This document shows positions 33,406-42,099 of a stretch of DNA of 64,000 bases, piece after piece (the stretch's first letter is position 1; every line of letters starts with the position of its first letter). Where the stretch lies: NCBI GenBank assembly GCA_014323545.1, contig CP058647.1, positions 3,016,001 to 3,080,000 on the forward strand, written 5' to 3'. The translations under genes were made by a program, and so were the position numbers. The notes beneath the pieces are model-generated. The model ran no database searches. It was not told where the DNA came from and was given only the letters and a program-made list of their open reading frames with translations. The stretch is from Hyphobacterium sp. CCMP332. Its GTDB lineage: Bacteria > Bacteroidota > Bacteroidia > Cytophagales > CCMP332.

Positions 33406-34842
33406 GTGAACACAACACGAATTGTTACACTCCTTCTGGGGCCGACGGTCTTTATCCTTTCTTTTTTTATACAAGATCCGGGTATGGAAATTCAAATGTT
33501 CCGTGTTTTATCCATGGCACTTTGGATGGTCATTTGGTGGATAGGGGAGGTAGTTCCGGTACCGGTTACGGCACTATTACCAATGGTGCTTTTGCCTTAT
33601 CTGGGAGTATTTTCCATTACACAATCTACCGCACCCTATGCCAATCCGATCATTTTTCTTTTTATGGGTGGATTTATGATAGCATTAGCCCTGGAAAAGC
33701 ATAAACTTCATCTTCGTATTGCTTTAAATATTCTCAAACTTACTGGTACTTCCGGGGATGGAATTATCATGGGATTTATGATCTCTACAGCACTTTTAAG
33801 TATGTGGATAAGCAATACCGCTACGGCGGTGATGATGCTTCCGGTGGCATTATCGGTCATAGAACTTTTAAGCGACAATAAAAATAGCGGAAAGGATAAA
33901 AAACGTGAACGATTTGCCCTGGCCTTGATGCTTTGTATTGCCTATGCGGCAAATATCGGTGGAACCATGACCCTAATCGGTACGCCTCCCAATATTGTTA
34001 TGGCGGGTTATTTAAAAGAAATCCTTGACTATGAAATTCAATTTGTGCAATGGTTGGGTATAGGTATGTCAGTGGGCATTACGCTTTTAATCCTGACCTA
34101 TTTTTTACTAATCAAAGTGCTTTTTCCAAATAAACTGGAACACATCCCCAATTCAGAAGAGCTTATAAGAAAAGAAATTGATGATTTGGGTCCAATAAGC
34201 AATGCTGAATGGAAAGTCATTTCTATCTTCTCACTAACGGCTTTGGCCTGGATATTTAAGTTACAGATAAATAGTCTTATCGGAGCGGACCTGCTTTCGG
34301 ATTCTGCAACGGCCATGAGTGGCGGACTACTGATGTTTATTGTACCACAGAGTTTTAAACATTCCCGTTTTTTACTCTCATGGGAAGACATGAAAAAGCT
34401 GCCTTGGGGTATATTGATCCTTTTTGGTGGTGGCATGTGTCTGGCCAGGTCATTGGAAGAAGTTGGTCTGATACAAAAAGTAGGTCAATTGGTCATGGAA
34501 ATGCAAGGCGTTCATATATTCATTATGGTCCTGTTGGTTACAGTTTTAGTATTATTTCTAACAGAAATAATGAGCAATGTAGCCCTGGTCACCATTTTTA
34601 TTCCGGTTGCTATTGGAATAGCGGGTGGACTAAATATTGATCCGCTGCTTCTTGTAGTACCAGCTACATTGGCTTCTAGTTGTGCCTTTATGATGCCGAT
34701 AAGCACACCTCCCAATGCGGTAGTCTTTGCTAGCGGTCATATCCGAATGCGCGACATGATGAAAACAGGCTGGCTGCTAAATCTTGCAGCATCACTGGTA
34801 ATAGCGCTTATGGCTTATTTTTTGGTGGAAATTTTTAGCTGA
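33406..34842 (+). CDS. DASS/SLC13-family sodium-coupled anion symporter
   Basis: A 478-residue polytopic transporter starting at GTG. Family hallmarks: WIGEVVPVPVTALLPMVLLP near residue 45, the first SNT motif in SMWISNTATAVMMLPVAL near 130 and the IGGTMTLIGTPPN hairpin near 190, plus the second repeat TEIMSNVALVTIFIPVA and MMPISTPPNAVVFASGH near the end. Members import di- and tricarboxylates or sulfate with Na+; a dicarboxylate substrate is likely but unproven. It is a single gene; its TGA stop directly abuts the stop of the convergent outer-membrane protein gene. Confidence 0.9.
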   Translation: MNTTRIVTLLLGPTVFILSFFIQDPGMEIQMFRVLSMALWMVIWWIGEVVPVPVTALLPMVLLPYLGVFSITQSTAPYANPIIFLFMGGFMIALALEKHKLHLRIALNILKLTGTSGDGIIMGFMISTALLSMWISNTATAVMMLPVALSVIELLSDNKNSGKDKKRERFALALMLCIAYAANIGGTMTLIGTPPNIVMAGYLKEILDYEIQFVQWLGIGMSVGITLLILTYFLLIKVLFPNKLEHIPNSEELIRKEIDDLGPISNAEWKVISIFSLTALAWIFKLQINSLIGADLLSDSATAMSGGLLMFIVPQSFKHSRFLLSWEDMKKLPWGILILFGGGMCLARSLEEVGLIQKVGQLVMEMQGVHIFIMVLLVTVLVLFLTEIMSNVALVTIFIPVAIGIAGGLNIDPLLLVVPATLASSCAFMMPISTPPNAVVFASGHIRMRDMMKTGWLLNLAASLVIALMAYFLVEIFS

Positions 34843-36258
34843 TCAGAATGCTGCCTGAAGATTAAGGAAAAGGTTAGTTTCCCCTTCCTGGCTAATGGCA
34901 TATTCGGTTCTGAACACAAGATCGTAAAAAGTGGCAACATCAATACCAATTCCATAGCCACTCAAAAATGTATTAGAGAAACGGGCATTCAAATCTCTGG
35001 TATTGCGGTTATCGACATAACCCAGATCGGCAAAGACTTTTATAAAGACTTTTACAGGTAAAACCTTAAACTGGTCAAGTGGAATAAAATTGAAGGTTTT
35101 TTTGAAGGAAAAGAGCTCGTATTTTAATTCATTTTTATTGATCACATAATGATTGCCATTGATAACATAAAGGTCAAAACCCCTAAGTATATCATCGCCA
35201 TAACCCAAACCCTGATACAGGAAAAAGGGTTGAGAATTTGGAGCTGAAATTTTTGTACTGGCATAATGCGAGGAATAAAATTTCTTTCCCAATTCAAAAT
35301 ATTTCGCACCCTGCAGACGCATTTCCCAAACATCGATATCATCGAGAAGGCCTAGTCCGGCTTTTCCTATGCCCACGCCAATGATATATCCCTTTGTGGC
35401 ATAATAAGCAATATTTCTCCGATCCCAGGAATAGGCATAACTCAAATTAAAATATTCTACTTTCGATGCCGAATCCCCAAAATAATTGGGATTTAATGCA
35501 CTGATGGTATCACCTACCCATTGCTGATGATAATTGAGCTCCACACTTTGTTGACCATAAAACTCACTTCTCCTCACCAAATAAAAGGTTGAATAAAAGC
35601 GCCTTCTCTGGAGCTCATCGCTATCTACAAATTCCAGTTTATGGTCATTGACCTGAAAAGCAACTGTATTGTTATCCGAATAGGAGACCTTGAATCCCAT
35701 GCCGGTTTTCCTGTTTTTATTAACATAGGGTATGTCATAAAAAGCTTCAAATTTCCTGGTAAAACCCAGTTGGAATTTCAATTTGATATTTTCCCGTCTT
35801 CCTCTAAAATTCTTATCGCGAAAGGTAAGACCGTAGACCAGCCTTTCTGCTCCGGCTCCTCTTTGTAGCAACCATTCGTTAAAGTTACGATCACCAAGAT
35901 CAAGGTGAAATGAAGGCCATATATACCAGCGCTCAATGACGGTATACCAAATGTCTATGTATTCACCATCAAGCACATAGTCTACCTCTACAATATTGAA
36001 AAGTTGCGTATTAAAGATTTTATTGACCTCTTTCTCTAATAAAAGCGAAAGGTTTTCCCGTGGAATGGTATCGCCACTTTCTAAGGCCAATTCCCTGTAA
36101 ATAATTTGTGGTCTTGTGCGTTTGTTTCCTTCAATTCTAATGTCCCTGACGATCAAAATATCATTCGGAACAGAATCTTTTGCAAGCGTAGAACCAAACC
36201 CTTTTGCAGCCATGAAAATGCCTACACATAGAAAGAATATCTGATGTGGTTTTAACAA
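34843..36258 (-). CDS. BamA/TamA-like outer-membrane protein with single POTRA domain
   Basis: A 471-residue Omp85-type protein: signal peptide (IFFLCVGIFMAAKGFGS), one POTRA domain (about 32-110, with IVRDIRIEGNKRTRPQIIYREL), then a 16-strand-type surface antigen barrel with the typical RGFDLYVINGNHYVINKNELKYEL motif and a terminal aromatic F. BamA has five POTRAs, so this short form is not BamA; it could be a TamA-like or patatin-free insertion/secretion factor. It lies 24 bases after lgt on the same strand and probably belongs to that transcript. Confidence 0.82.
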   Translation of the reverse strand: MLKPHQIFFLCVGIFMAAKGFGSTLAKDSVPNDILIVRDIRIEGNKRTRPQIIYRELALESGDTIPRENLSLLLEKEVNKIFNTQLFNIVEVDYVLDGEYIDIWYTVIERWYIWPSFHLDLGDRNFNEWLLQRGAGAERLVYGLTFRDKNFRGRRENIKLKFQLGFTRKFEAFYDIPYVNKNRKTGMGFKVSYSDNNTVAFQVNDHKLEFVDSDELQRRRFYSTFYLVRRSEFYGQQSVELNYHQQWVGDTISALNPNYFGDSASKVEYFNLSYAYSWDRRNIAYYATKGYIIGVGIGKAGLGLLDDIDVWEMRLQGAKYFELGKKFYSSHYASTKISAPNSQPFFLYQGLGYGDDILRGFDLYVINGNHYVINKNELKYELFSFKKTFNFIPLDQFKVLPVKVFIKVFADLGYVDNRNTRDLNARFSNTFLSGYGIGIDVATFYDLVFRTEYAISQEGETNLFLNLQAAF

Positions 36259-36282
36259 TATCTCTGAAGTTTTGGGAAATCC

Positions 36283-37356
36283 TTATTCGGTCTTTCTCTT
36301 ATCCTTTCTAATTACATATATGTAAAGAATTACCCCAGCTAGAACGAGTGGAATACTCAATGATTGTCCAAGATTAAGTTGCAATCCTTCTTCAAAATCA
36401 ACTTGATTCTCTTTAAAAAATTCATGGACAATTCTAATTCCAAAAAGGAGTATTAAGAACATGGAAAAAATTTTCCCCTCAACCGGTTTCCCTTCTGCCG
36501 GTTTGTAAAATGCAAAGAATAGAAAGGCGGCGATCAGGAAATAAGATAAACTCTCATAAACCTGAGTAGGATGTCTTGGAATAGCTTTAACAGCAAAAAC
36601 AATAGTGCGATTATTGCCGGCCAGTAGGGGAGGATTGGCATCGGAATCGAGTGCAATAAATTTGGCGAGCGCTTCGTACCTATTGAGCGCCTCTTCCATC
36701 TCGGATGTCGCAAAATAAGTGGCGTATTCCTGATTAATGGTATCCTTAAAATCCAAGCGCAATTGTAATAAGCCATTTTCTCTGGCAATTTCACTGTCGA
36801 TACGATCTAATTCGGCATTGTTGATAAAATTTTCAAAATAGTTTTCAAGTTTGTATTCAGCACTATGAGAATATACCAAAGCCCATGGAACATCCGATTG
36901 TTTTCCTATAATTTCTGAATTCATAAGATTGCCCATTCGGATAAATCCACCACCAAGAGCAACAAGGATAACAACCCTGTCGAGAACGTATAAATAAGTT
37001 TGGTCGGCACGACTTTTGGCATACAGATACAATCCAATTAAAATTCCTATGGCTGCACCATGGCTGGCGAGACCACCTTTCCATACTTTAAGTATTTCCA
37101 AAGGATTGGAAAGATAAAATTCAGGTTCGTAAAAAAGACAATGCCCCAATCGTGCGCCAATCACCGTAGCCACTACCGTGTAAATGGTAATAGCCTCAAC
37201 ATCCTTTACATTTTTACCTTCTTTTTTATACCACTTGCTGAGTATTTGCTGACCAATCAGAAAACCTGTTGCAAAAAGAAGTCCATACCAACGCAGTTCG
37301 AATCCCCCTGCCTGAAATATTTGCGGACTGACGTCCCAAAGAATAAATTGAAGCAT
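36283..37356 (-). CDS. lgt: Prolipoprotein diacylglyceryl transferase
   Basis: A 357-residue integral membrane enzyme that transfers diacylglycerol from phosphatidylglycerol to the lipobox cysteine of prolipoproteins, the first step of lipoprotein maturation. The Lgt signature GGGFIRMGNLMNSEIIGK (about residues 134-151) and the HPTQVYES motif are present, as are the YGLLFATGF and HGAAIGIL helices. Length exceeds the usual 260-300 residues because of a soluble insertion of about 70 residues between PWALVY and RHPTQ. The start is the ATG at 37354-37356. A -7 box lies at 37372-37379. Confidence 0.95.
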   Translation of the reverse strand: MLQFILWDVSPQIFQAGGFELRWYGLLFATGFLIGQQILSKWYKKEGKNVKDVEAITIYTVVATVIGARLGHCLFYEPEFYLSNPLEILKVWKGGLASHGAAIGILIGLYLYAKSRADQTYLYVLDRVVILVALGGGFIRMGNLMNSEIIGKQSDVPWALVYSHSAEYKLENYFENFINNAELDRIDSEIARENGLLQLRLDFKDTINQEYATYFATSEMEEALNRYEALAKFIALDSDANPPLLAGNNRTIVFAVKAIPRHPTQVYESLSYFLIAAFLFFAFYKPAEGKPVEGKIFSMFLILLFGIRIVHEFFKENQVDFEEGLQLNLGQSLSIPLVLAGVILYIYVIRKDKRKTE

Positions 37357-37371
37357 TAATTAAAATTTGCG

Positions 37372-37379
37372 CAAAGATA
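37372..37379 (-). promoter_or_regulatory. -7 promoter element for lgt
   Basis: TATCTTTG on the minus strand is an exact TAnnTTTG -7 box about 15 bases before the lgt start codon. No TTTG was found at the usual -33 spacing, so the promoter is only half supported. Confidence 0.45.
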
Positions 37380-37465
37380 AGCTTAGGAATTAAGAATTTA
37401 GAATTAAGGTTTGCGAATTGTCTTTCCCGGATTGGTTTAATCGAAATTGCGATTAATTTTCAGGT

Positions 37466-39322
37466 TTAACTGATATTTTCCAGATCTTTCAACTCTTCTT
37501 CAAAGCCACCCGATAGAATTGGAAAACGACACCAGGTTTTGGGATCAACATTAAAGTCATCAATATGAAAAGTCGGCGCAATTCTTTCCCTTTTCCATTG
37601 ATTTCTGGACCAGAGTTTAAAAAATTTAATGACCCAGTCTTTCATTTCTTTATTAGAATACGACGTTTTCCCTTGCATTTTGGTATAAACTTCTATCGGC
37701 TTAAGTCGGTCTCTGATTGCCAAAATTTCAATTTGATGTAAAATCGAATAGGGCATAAGATCGCTTTCATCGGTTTGTTCATGATGCGAAGGACGCAATT
37801 CGGCAGTTGGTTTTAATTGGTTGATTTTTGAAAGTCCGGGGAAATTCAGATTGGGCTCTGCCCAAATAAGCCATTGAAGTAAAAATGATTTGGCCACACC
37901 TGCGATTGGTGCTATACTTCCTGAAGTATCCCCATCCATTGTGGTGTAACCCACATCACCTTCGCTTCTATTAGATGTGGTCAATAAAAGTGCATTTTTT
38001 AAATTGGCCAGCATCCAAATGATGGGTGAACGCGAACGCGCCTGAATATTTTGTAAGCTCAAATCATCATCCTCCCAGTTTAAAGTTCTACCTATCGTCT
38101 TTTCAATTTTTTTGGTATATGAATCCACCTCTTCCTGAATACTCCAATGGTAAAACTTCGCTCCAAGGCTATCAGCGAGGTATTTTGCAGCTTCAAATGT
38201 TTTTTCCGATGAATTCACAGAAGACTGAAATACCACTGTCAATAAGTTATGGATAATTATTTTTTCAATTTTTTCTTTAGGCAGCTCGTAAAAATCATTG
38301 GGCAATTGCCATGATATATTTGGGAGTTGATCAATGAATTCTTTTTCACCTATATCTTGCATGGCTCTTCTCACCATGTGCGCTACCAATAATGCACAAG
38401 AAGAGGAATCGGCACCTCCACTTAAACTTAGTACAAAACCATTGGCATTGCTTTTTCGCAGATAATCGTATAGGGCGAGGGCTACTGATTTTGGGAACAA
38501 ATAATTATTATCGCTTTCCGAAGGTGGAAGTTCTTCTTTTTGTCCCGTGTAGACCAGGAGATTTACATCTGAAAAAGGAAGCAATTTATTTCTCACTTTG
38601 ATATCGCCTTTTTCCGCGATAATTACTTCTCCGTCAAATACAAGTCGACCCGAATCATTTCCAAGTAAATTTGCATACACGTATATGCAATTAAAATTGC
38701 TTGAGCTCGTTTGAACGAGCTTTTGCCGATCCAAGGTTTTATTCAATGCGAAATGGCTGGCACTTGGATTTAGTATTATATCCACTTTTTGTTCGGCATA
38801 GCGATGTCCGGGACGATGTTCTTCCTGCCAGGCATCTTCACAAATTTCCATGGCAATCTTTTTGCCTTTAAAATCAAATGAATATTCACCAATAGGGTAT
38901 GTACGGCCCTCCCATTCAATTTGATCCAAATGACTTGCCGGCCAGGATTCAAACCATCTCGGTTCATAATAAACACCACCATTGGCGAGTAATTGTTTGG
39001 CCACAAAACCTTTGAGTTTGGCATCTTCAAGGATGGCATTGCAATTGTACAATTTGTTATTAAAACGAATCGGAAGACCAATATTAAGCAGTAGGCCTTT
39101 AGATAAGGGAATGCATATTTTTAATTTCTCAAGCGCTTCCTTTGACAACCAGTCGCTGAAAAACATATCCTCACAACTATATCCTGTCAAACATAATTCG
39201 GGAAGGCAAAGAATATCTGCGCCTTGATTTCTGGCTTCGTCGCAGGCTTTGCTTATGTTGTCGATGTTTTTAGTCCAGGCAATTGGTGTCTGGCTTAAAG
39301 ATGCAGCTGCTATTTTTAGCAT
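37466..39322 (-). CDS. nadE: Glutamine-dependent NAD+ synthetase
   Basis: A 618-residue two-domain enzyme: an N-terminal nitrilase-like glutaminase (about 1-270, with LCLPELCLTGYSCED around the catalytic Glu, the Lys-containing stretch near 113, and the MEICEDAW cysteine) and a C-terminal synthetase with the PP-loop FVLSLSGGADSSSCAL and the RSPIIWMLANLKNALLLTTSNRSEGDVGYTTMDGD segment. It amidates deamido-NAD with glutamine-derived ammonia, the last step of NAD synthesis, in the cytoplasm. It follows rnc by 5 bases and is the last gene of the acpP-fabF-rnc-nadE run. Confidence 0.93.
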   Translation of the reverse strand: MLKIAAASLSQTPIAWTKNIDNISKACDEARNQGADILCLPELCLTGYSCEDMFFSDWLSKEALEKLKICIPLSKGLLLNIGLPIRFNNKLYNCNAILEDAKLKGFVAKQLLANGGVYYEPRWFESWPASHLDQIEWEGRTYPIGEYSFDFKGKKIAMEICEDAWQEEHRPGHRYAEQKVDIILNPSASHFALNKTLDRQKLVQTSSSNFNCIYVYANLLGNDSGRLVFDGEVIIAEKGDIKVRNKLLPFSDVNLLVYTGQKEELPPSESDNNYLFPKSVALALYDYLRKSNANGFVLSLSGGADSSSCALLVAHMVRRAMQDIGEKEFIDQLPNISWQLPNDFYELPKEKIEKIIIHNLLTVVFQSSVNSSEKTFEAAKYLADSLGAKFYHWSIQEEVDSYTKKIEKTIGRTLNWEDDDLSLQNIQARSRSPIIWMLANLKNALLLTTSNRSEGDVGYTTMDGDTSGSIAPIAGVAKSFLLQWLIWAEPNLNFPGLSKINQLKPTAELRPSHHEQTDESDLMPYSILHQIEILAIRDRLKPIEVYTKMQGKTSYSNKEMKDWVIKFFKLWSRNQWKRERIAPTFHIDDFNVDPKTWCRFPILSGGFEEELKDLENIS

Positions 39323-39327
39323 TGTGT

Positions 39328-40050
39328 TTAATTAATAAAGCCCTTCAATTTACAAACTTCCAGTGCGGCTGCTTGTTCTGCTTTCTTTTTGGTTTTTCCG
39401 CTTCCTTCACCAACTTTTTCGCCATCCAAAAATATGGCAGATGTAAATTCCTTATTATGGCTGTTGCCGGTCTCCTCAATTATTTCAAAGTTAATTTCAA
39501 TATTTTCTTTTTGAGACCATTCTATCAAAGTAGATTTATAATTCTTGCCTTCTTTAACAATCTTATCTACATTGATTTGATGATTCAATAGTTTATTTTC
39601 AATGAATTTTTTACACTTTCTGTAGCCTTTGTCGAGATAATATGCACCAATAATCGCTTCCATGGCATCGCCCATTAAAGCTTTTTTACTTTTATGTCTT
39701 TTCAATCGTTTATCAACTTCAATCAGATTTTGTAAACCTATATTAAATGCGACACTTTTAAGCATTTCACGATTTACAATTCGGGCTCTGATTTCGGTGA
39801 GAAAGCCCTCGTCTTTGAAAGGATATTTTTTAAATAGAAAATCAGCAACAACTGCCCCAAGAATTGCATCACCCAGATATTCCAGCCGTTCATTACTTTC
39901 TTTAAATCCTTCACTATTGGTTGGAGCAATAGAAGAATGTCGCAATGCGAGCTCATAGAGGCTTAAATTACCGGGTTTGTCACCCGTAATGCTCTTAATA
40001 CTTTGTTTGATTAATTTTTCCCTTCGACTGAGTTTTTTGAAGAGTGCCAA
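39328..40050 (-). CDS. rnc: Ribonuclease III
   Basis: A 240-residue enzyme with the RNase III catalytic domain (about 1-155; signature NERLEYLGDAILGAVV near 67-82, and the acidic DAMEAIIGAYYLDKG around 127-141) and a C-terminal double-stranded RNA-binding domain (YKSTLIEWSQKENIEINFEIIEETG to the GSGKTKKKAEQAAAL end). It processes rRNA precursors and regulatory dsRNA as a dimer. It is 12 bases downstream of fabF in a run that is conserved in Bacteroidota. Confidence 0.94.
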   Translation of the reverse strand: MALFKKLSRREKLIKQSIKSITGDKPGNLSLYELALRHSSIAPTNSEGFKESNERLEYLGDAILGAVVADFLFKKYPFKDEGFLTEIRARIVNREMLKSVAFNIGLQNLIEVDKRLKRHKSKKALMGDAMEAIIGAYYLDKGYRKCKKFIENKLLNHQINVDKIVKEGKNYKSTLIEWSQKENIEINFEIIEETGNSHNKEFTSAIFLDGEKVGEGSGKTKKKAEQAAALEVCKLKGFIN

Positions 40051-40062
40051 TTTCTTTGGCAG

Positions 40063-41310
40063 TTAAATTTTTCTGAAAATAAGCGAGGTGTTGTGTCCGC
40101 CAAATCCAAATGTATTACTCAATGCTACATCCACTTTTCTTTTTTGAGCTTTATTAAAAGTGAAATTTAGTTTTGGATCAAGCCCCTCATCATCGGTAAA
40201 ATGATTGATGGTTGGGGGGACCGTTTGGTGTTTAATTGCCAAAACACTGGCAATTGCCTCGATTGCTCCGGCTGCACCTAATAAATGGCCGGTCATGGAT
40301 TTTGTTGAACTGATATTGAGATTGTAGGCATGCTCACCAAATATGGCCTGTATGGCCTTGGTCTCGCTAATATCTCCAAGAGGAGTGGATGTGCCGTGCA
40401 CATTGATATAATCTACTTCTTCCGGTTTGATCTTGGCATCTTTAATGGCATTTTTCATCACATTGGTTGCACCAATGCCATCGGGATGTGGTGCTGTAAT
40501 ATGATAAGCATCTGCCGACATGCCACCACCGATCAATTCGGCATAAATGTTTGCACCACGTGCTTTGGCATGTTCGTATTCTTCCAAAATCAATGCACCT
40601 GCACCTTCTCCCAAAACAAAGCCATCCCTGTCCTTATCAAAAGGTCGTGATGCGGTTTCAGGCGAATCATTGCGTTCGGAAAGAGCTTTCATGGCATTAA
40701 ACCCACCAACGCCGGCTTCAGTAACAGCAGCTTCTGAGCCACCGCTAACAAAGACATCGGCCATTCCGAGACGGATATAATTAAAAGCATCTACGAGAGC
40801 ATTGGTTGAGGATGCGCATGCTGAAACGGTTGCAAAATTGGGACCGCGAAAGCCATATTTAATGGAAATCTGTCCTGCACCAATGTCTGCAATCATTTTT
40901 GGAATAAAGAAAGGGTTAAATCTCGGAGTACCATCTCCCTGAGAAAAGCTCATGACTTCCTCCTGGAATGTAAGTAAACCACCGATGCCCGAAGCCCAAA
41001 TCACACCTACTCTGTCCTGATCAAAACTCGAACCCAGCAAGCCGGAATCCTCTACAGCCTGATCGGCACAAGTCATTGCATATTGAGCATATGGATCTAA
41101 TTTTCGCGCTTCCTTTCTATCGAAATAATCAAGCGAATTATAATCTTTCAACTCACAAGCAAAACGGGTTTTGAATTTTTCGGCATCGAACCTGGTAATC
41201 GGGGCTGCTCCACTGACACCATTGGATAAACCTTTCCAATAATTGTCTACACCTATCCCAATAGGTGTCAAAGCACCAAGTCCCGTTACTACAACTCTCC
41301 TCAACTCCAT
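40063..41310 (-). CDS. fabF: 3-oxoacyl-[acyl-carrier-protein] synthase II
   Basis: A 415-residue KAS II with the catalytic cysteine C165 (ATVSACASSTNALV), the two active histidines in VHGTSTPLGD and STKSMTGHLLGAAGA, and the NTFGFGGHN C-terminal loop. It extends acyl-ACP chains with malonyl-ACP in fatty acid synthesis in the cytoplasm. Its gene follows acpP by 11 bases, so enzyme and carrier are co-expressed. Length is typical for FabF. Confidence 0.95.
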   Translation of the reverse strand: MELRRVVVTGLGALTPIGIGVDNYWKGLSNGVSGAAPITRFDAEKFKTRFACELKDYNSLDYFDRKEARKLDPYAQYAMTCADQAVEDSGLLGSSFDQDRVGVIWASGIGGLLTFQEEVMSFSQGDGTPRFNPFFIPKMIADIGAGQISIKYGFRGPNFATVSACASSTNALVDAFNYIRLGMADVFVSGGSEAAVTEAGVGGFNAMKALSERNDSPETASRPFDKDRDGFVLGEGAGALILEEYEHAKARGANIYAELIGGGMSADAYHITAPHPDGIGATNVMKNAIKDAKIKPEEVDYINVHGTSTPLGDISETKAIQAIFGEHAYNLNISSTKSMTGHLLGAAGAIEAIASVLAIKHQTVPPTINHFTDDEGLDPKLNFTFNKAQKRKVDVALSNTFGFGGHNTSLIFRKI

Positions 41311-41321
41311 AAAATGGACTA

Positions 41322-41558
41322 TTATTTTACATGCTCCTCAAGATAGGAGATAGCCTGTCCGACAGTAGCTATATTTTCAGCCTGGTCGTCTGGGATTGAA
41401 ATGTTGAATTCTTTCTCGAATTCCATGATAAGCTCTACCGTATCTAATGAGTCTGCTCCTAAATCATTTGTGAAGCTAGCTTCCGGAGTCACCTCTGACT
41501 CTTCCACTCCTAACTTATCAACAATAATGCTTTTTACCTTTTGTGCGATTTCTGACAT
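41322..41558 (-). CDS. acpP: Acyl carrier protein
   Basis: A 78-residue acidic protein with the 4'-phosphopantetheine serine S37 in [16 protein letters not shown]. It carries growing acyl chains for fatty acid synthesis. It heads the acpP-fabF-rnc-nadE run and has a good promoter upstream; the divergent IPExxxVDY-pyk pair shares the same 109-base control region. Confidence 0.97.
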   Translation of the reverse strand: MSEIAQKVKSIIVDKLGVEESEVTPEASFTNDLGADSLDTVELIMEFEKEFNISIPDDQAENIATVGQAISYLEEHVK

Positions 41559-41584
41559 TTTACAAAGTTTTAAAAAGTACTGTG

Positions 41585-41615
41585 CAAAGAAATGGATTAA
41601 AATATATTTGTCAAA
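41585..41615 (-). promoter_or_regulatory. Promoter of the acpP operon
   Basis: Minus strand: TTTG (complement of 41612-41615), 19-base spacer, TTTCTTTG (complement of 41585-41592), one mismatch from TAnnTTTG. It lies 27 bases before the acpP start codon. Confidence 0.55.
41603..41610 (+). promoter_or_regulatory. -7 element for the IPExxxVDY-pyk genes
   Basis: TATATTTG, an exact TAnnTTTG box, 57 bases before the ATG at 41668. The -33 region has only a TGTG at a slightly short distance. It overlaps the acpP promoter on the opposite strand, so the two directions may compete. Confidence 0.45.
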
Positions 41616-41667
41616 TAGTTATTAGAATAAAAGATTCCCATTTAAAATTTGCAATTGAAAATCAGAT

Positions 41668-42096
41668 ATGGCGAAAAAGTATAAATTGGACATCGCTTAT
41701 GAATGGAATGGGGTTTTGCTCGCAATGGTATGCCCCTGGCCCGATTATAAATTAGCTTGGAAATTATCAAAAGAGCTTGGAATAGAACTAGCCAGAAAGA
41801 AAGATTGGCAAATTCTTTTTAAAGAAGATAAAAAAAACTCCTATCCGCTTTATCAATTCAATAATGAATACACTACTTTTAGGCTTTTAAAAAACAGGGC
41901 ATATCAAATAGAGTACAGTGAACAAGCTTTGCTTTTGCCCGAACTAAAGGATTTTGATTATCTATTTTTAATTGAAACTGAGGCAGAAATTAATTTTGAT
42001 GCCATAAATCAACGAATAAGGAATATAGACAGCATTCAATTGCTCAAATCATTCAATCCTGAAACGCTAAAATCAAAACACAATATAGCTTTTTGA
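41668..42096 (+). CDS. IPExxxVDY family protein
   Basis: A 142-residue cytoplasmic protein of a family restricted to Bacteroidota, named after a conserved motif that here reads LPELKDFDYLFLI near residue 92. Function is unknown. The gene typically lies between acpP and the pyruvate kinase gene in this phylum, as here, and ends 3 bases before pyk, so the two are translationally close and surely co-transcribed. No membrane segment or signal peptide is present. Confidence 0.85.
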   Translation: MAKKYKLDIAYEWNGVLLAMVCPWPDYKLAWKLSKELGIELARKKDWQILFKEDKKNSYPLYQFNNEYTTFRLLKNRAYQIEYSEQALLLPELKDFDYLFLIETEAEINFDAINQRIRNIDSIQLLKSFNPETLKSKHNIAF

Positions 42097-42099
42097 AAT

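Noticed and set aside
34843-36258. BamA itself
   Set aside because: Only one POTRA domain and half the usual length; a short Omp85 relative is more likely.
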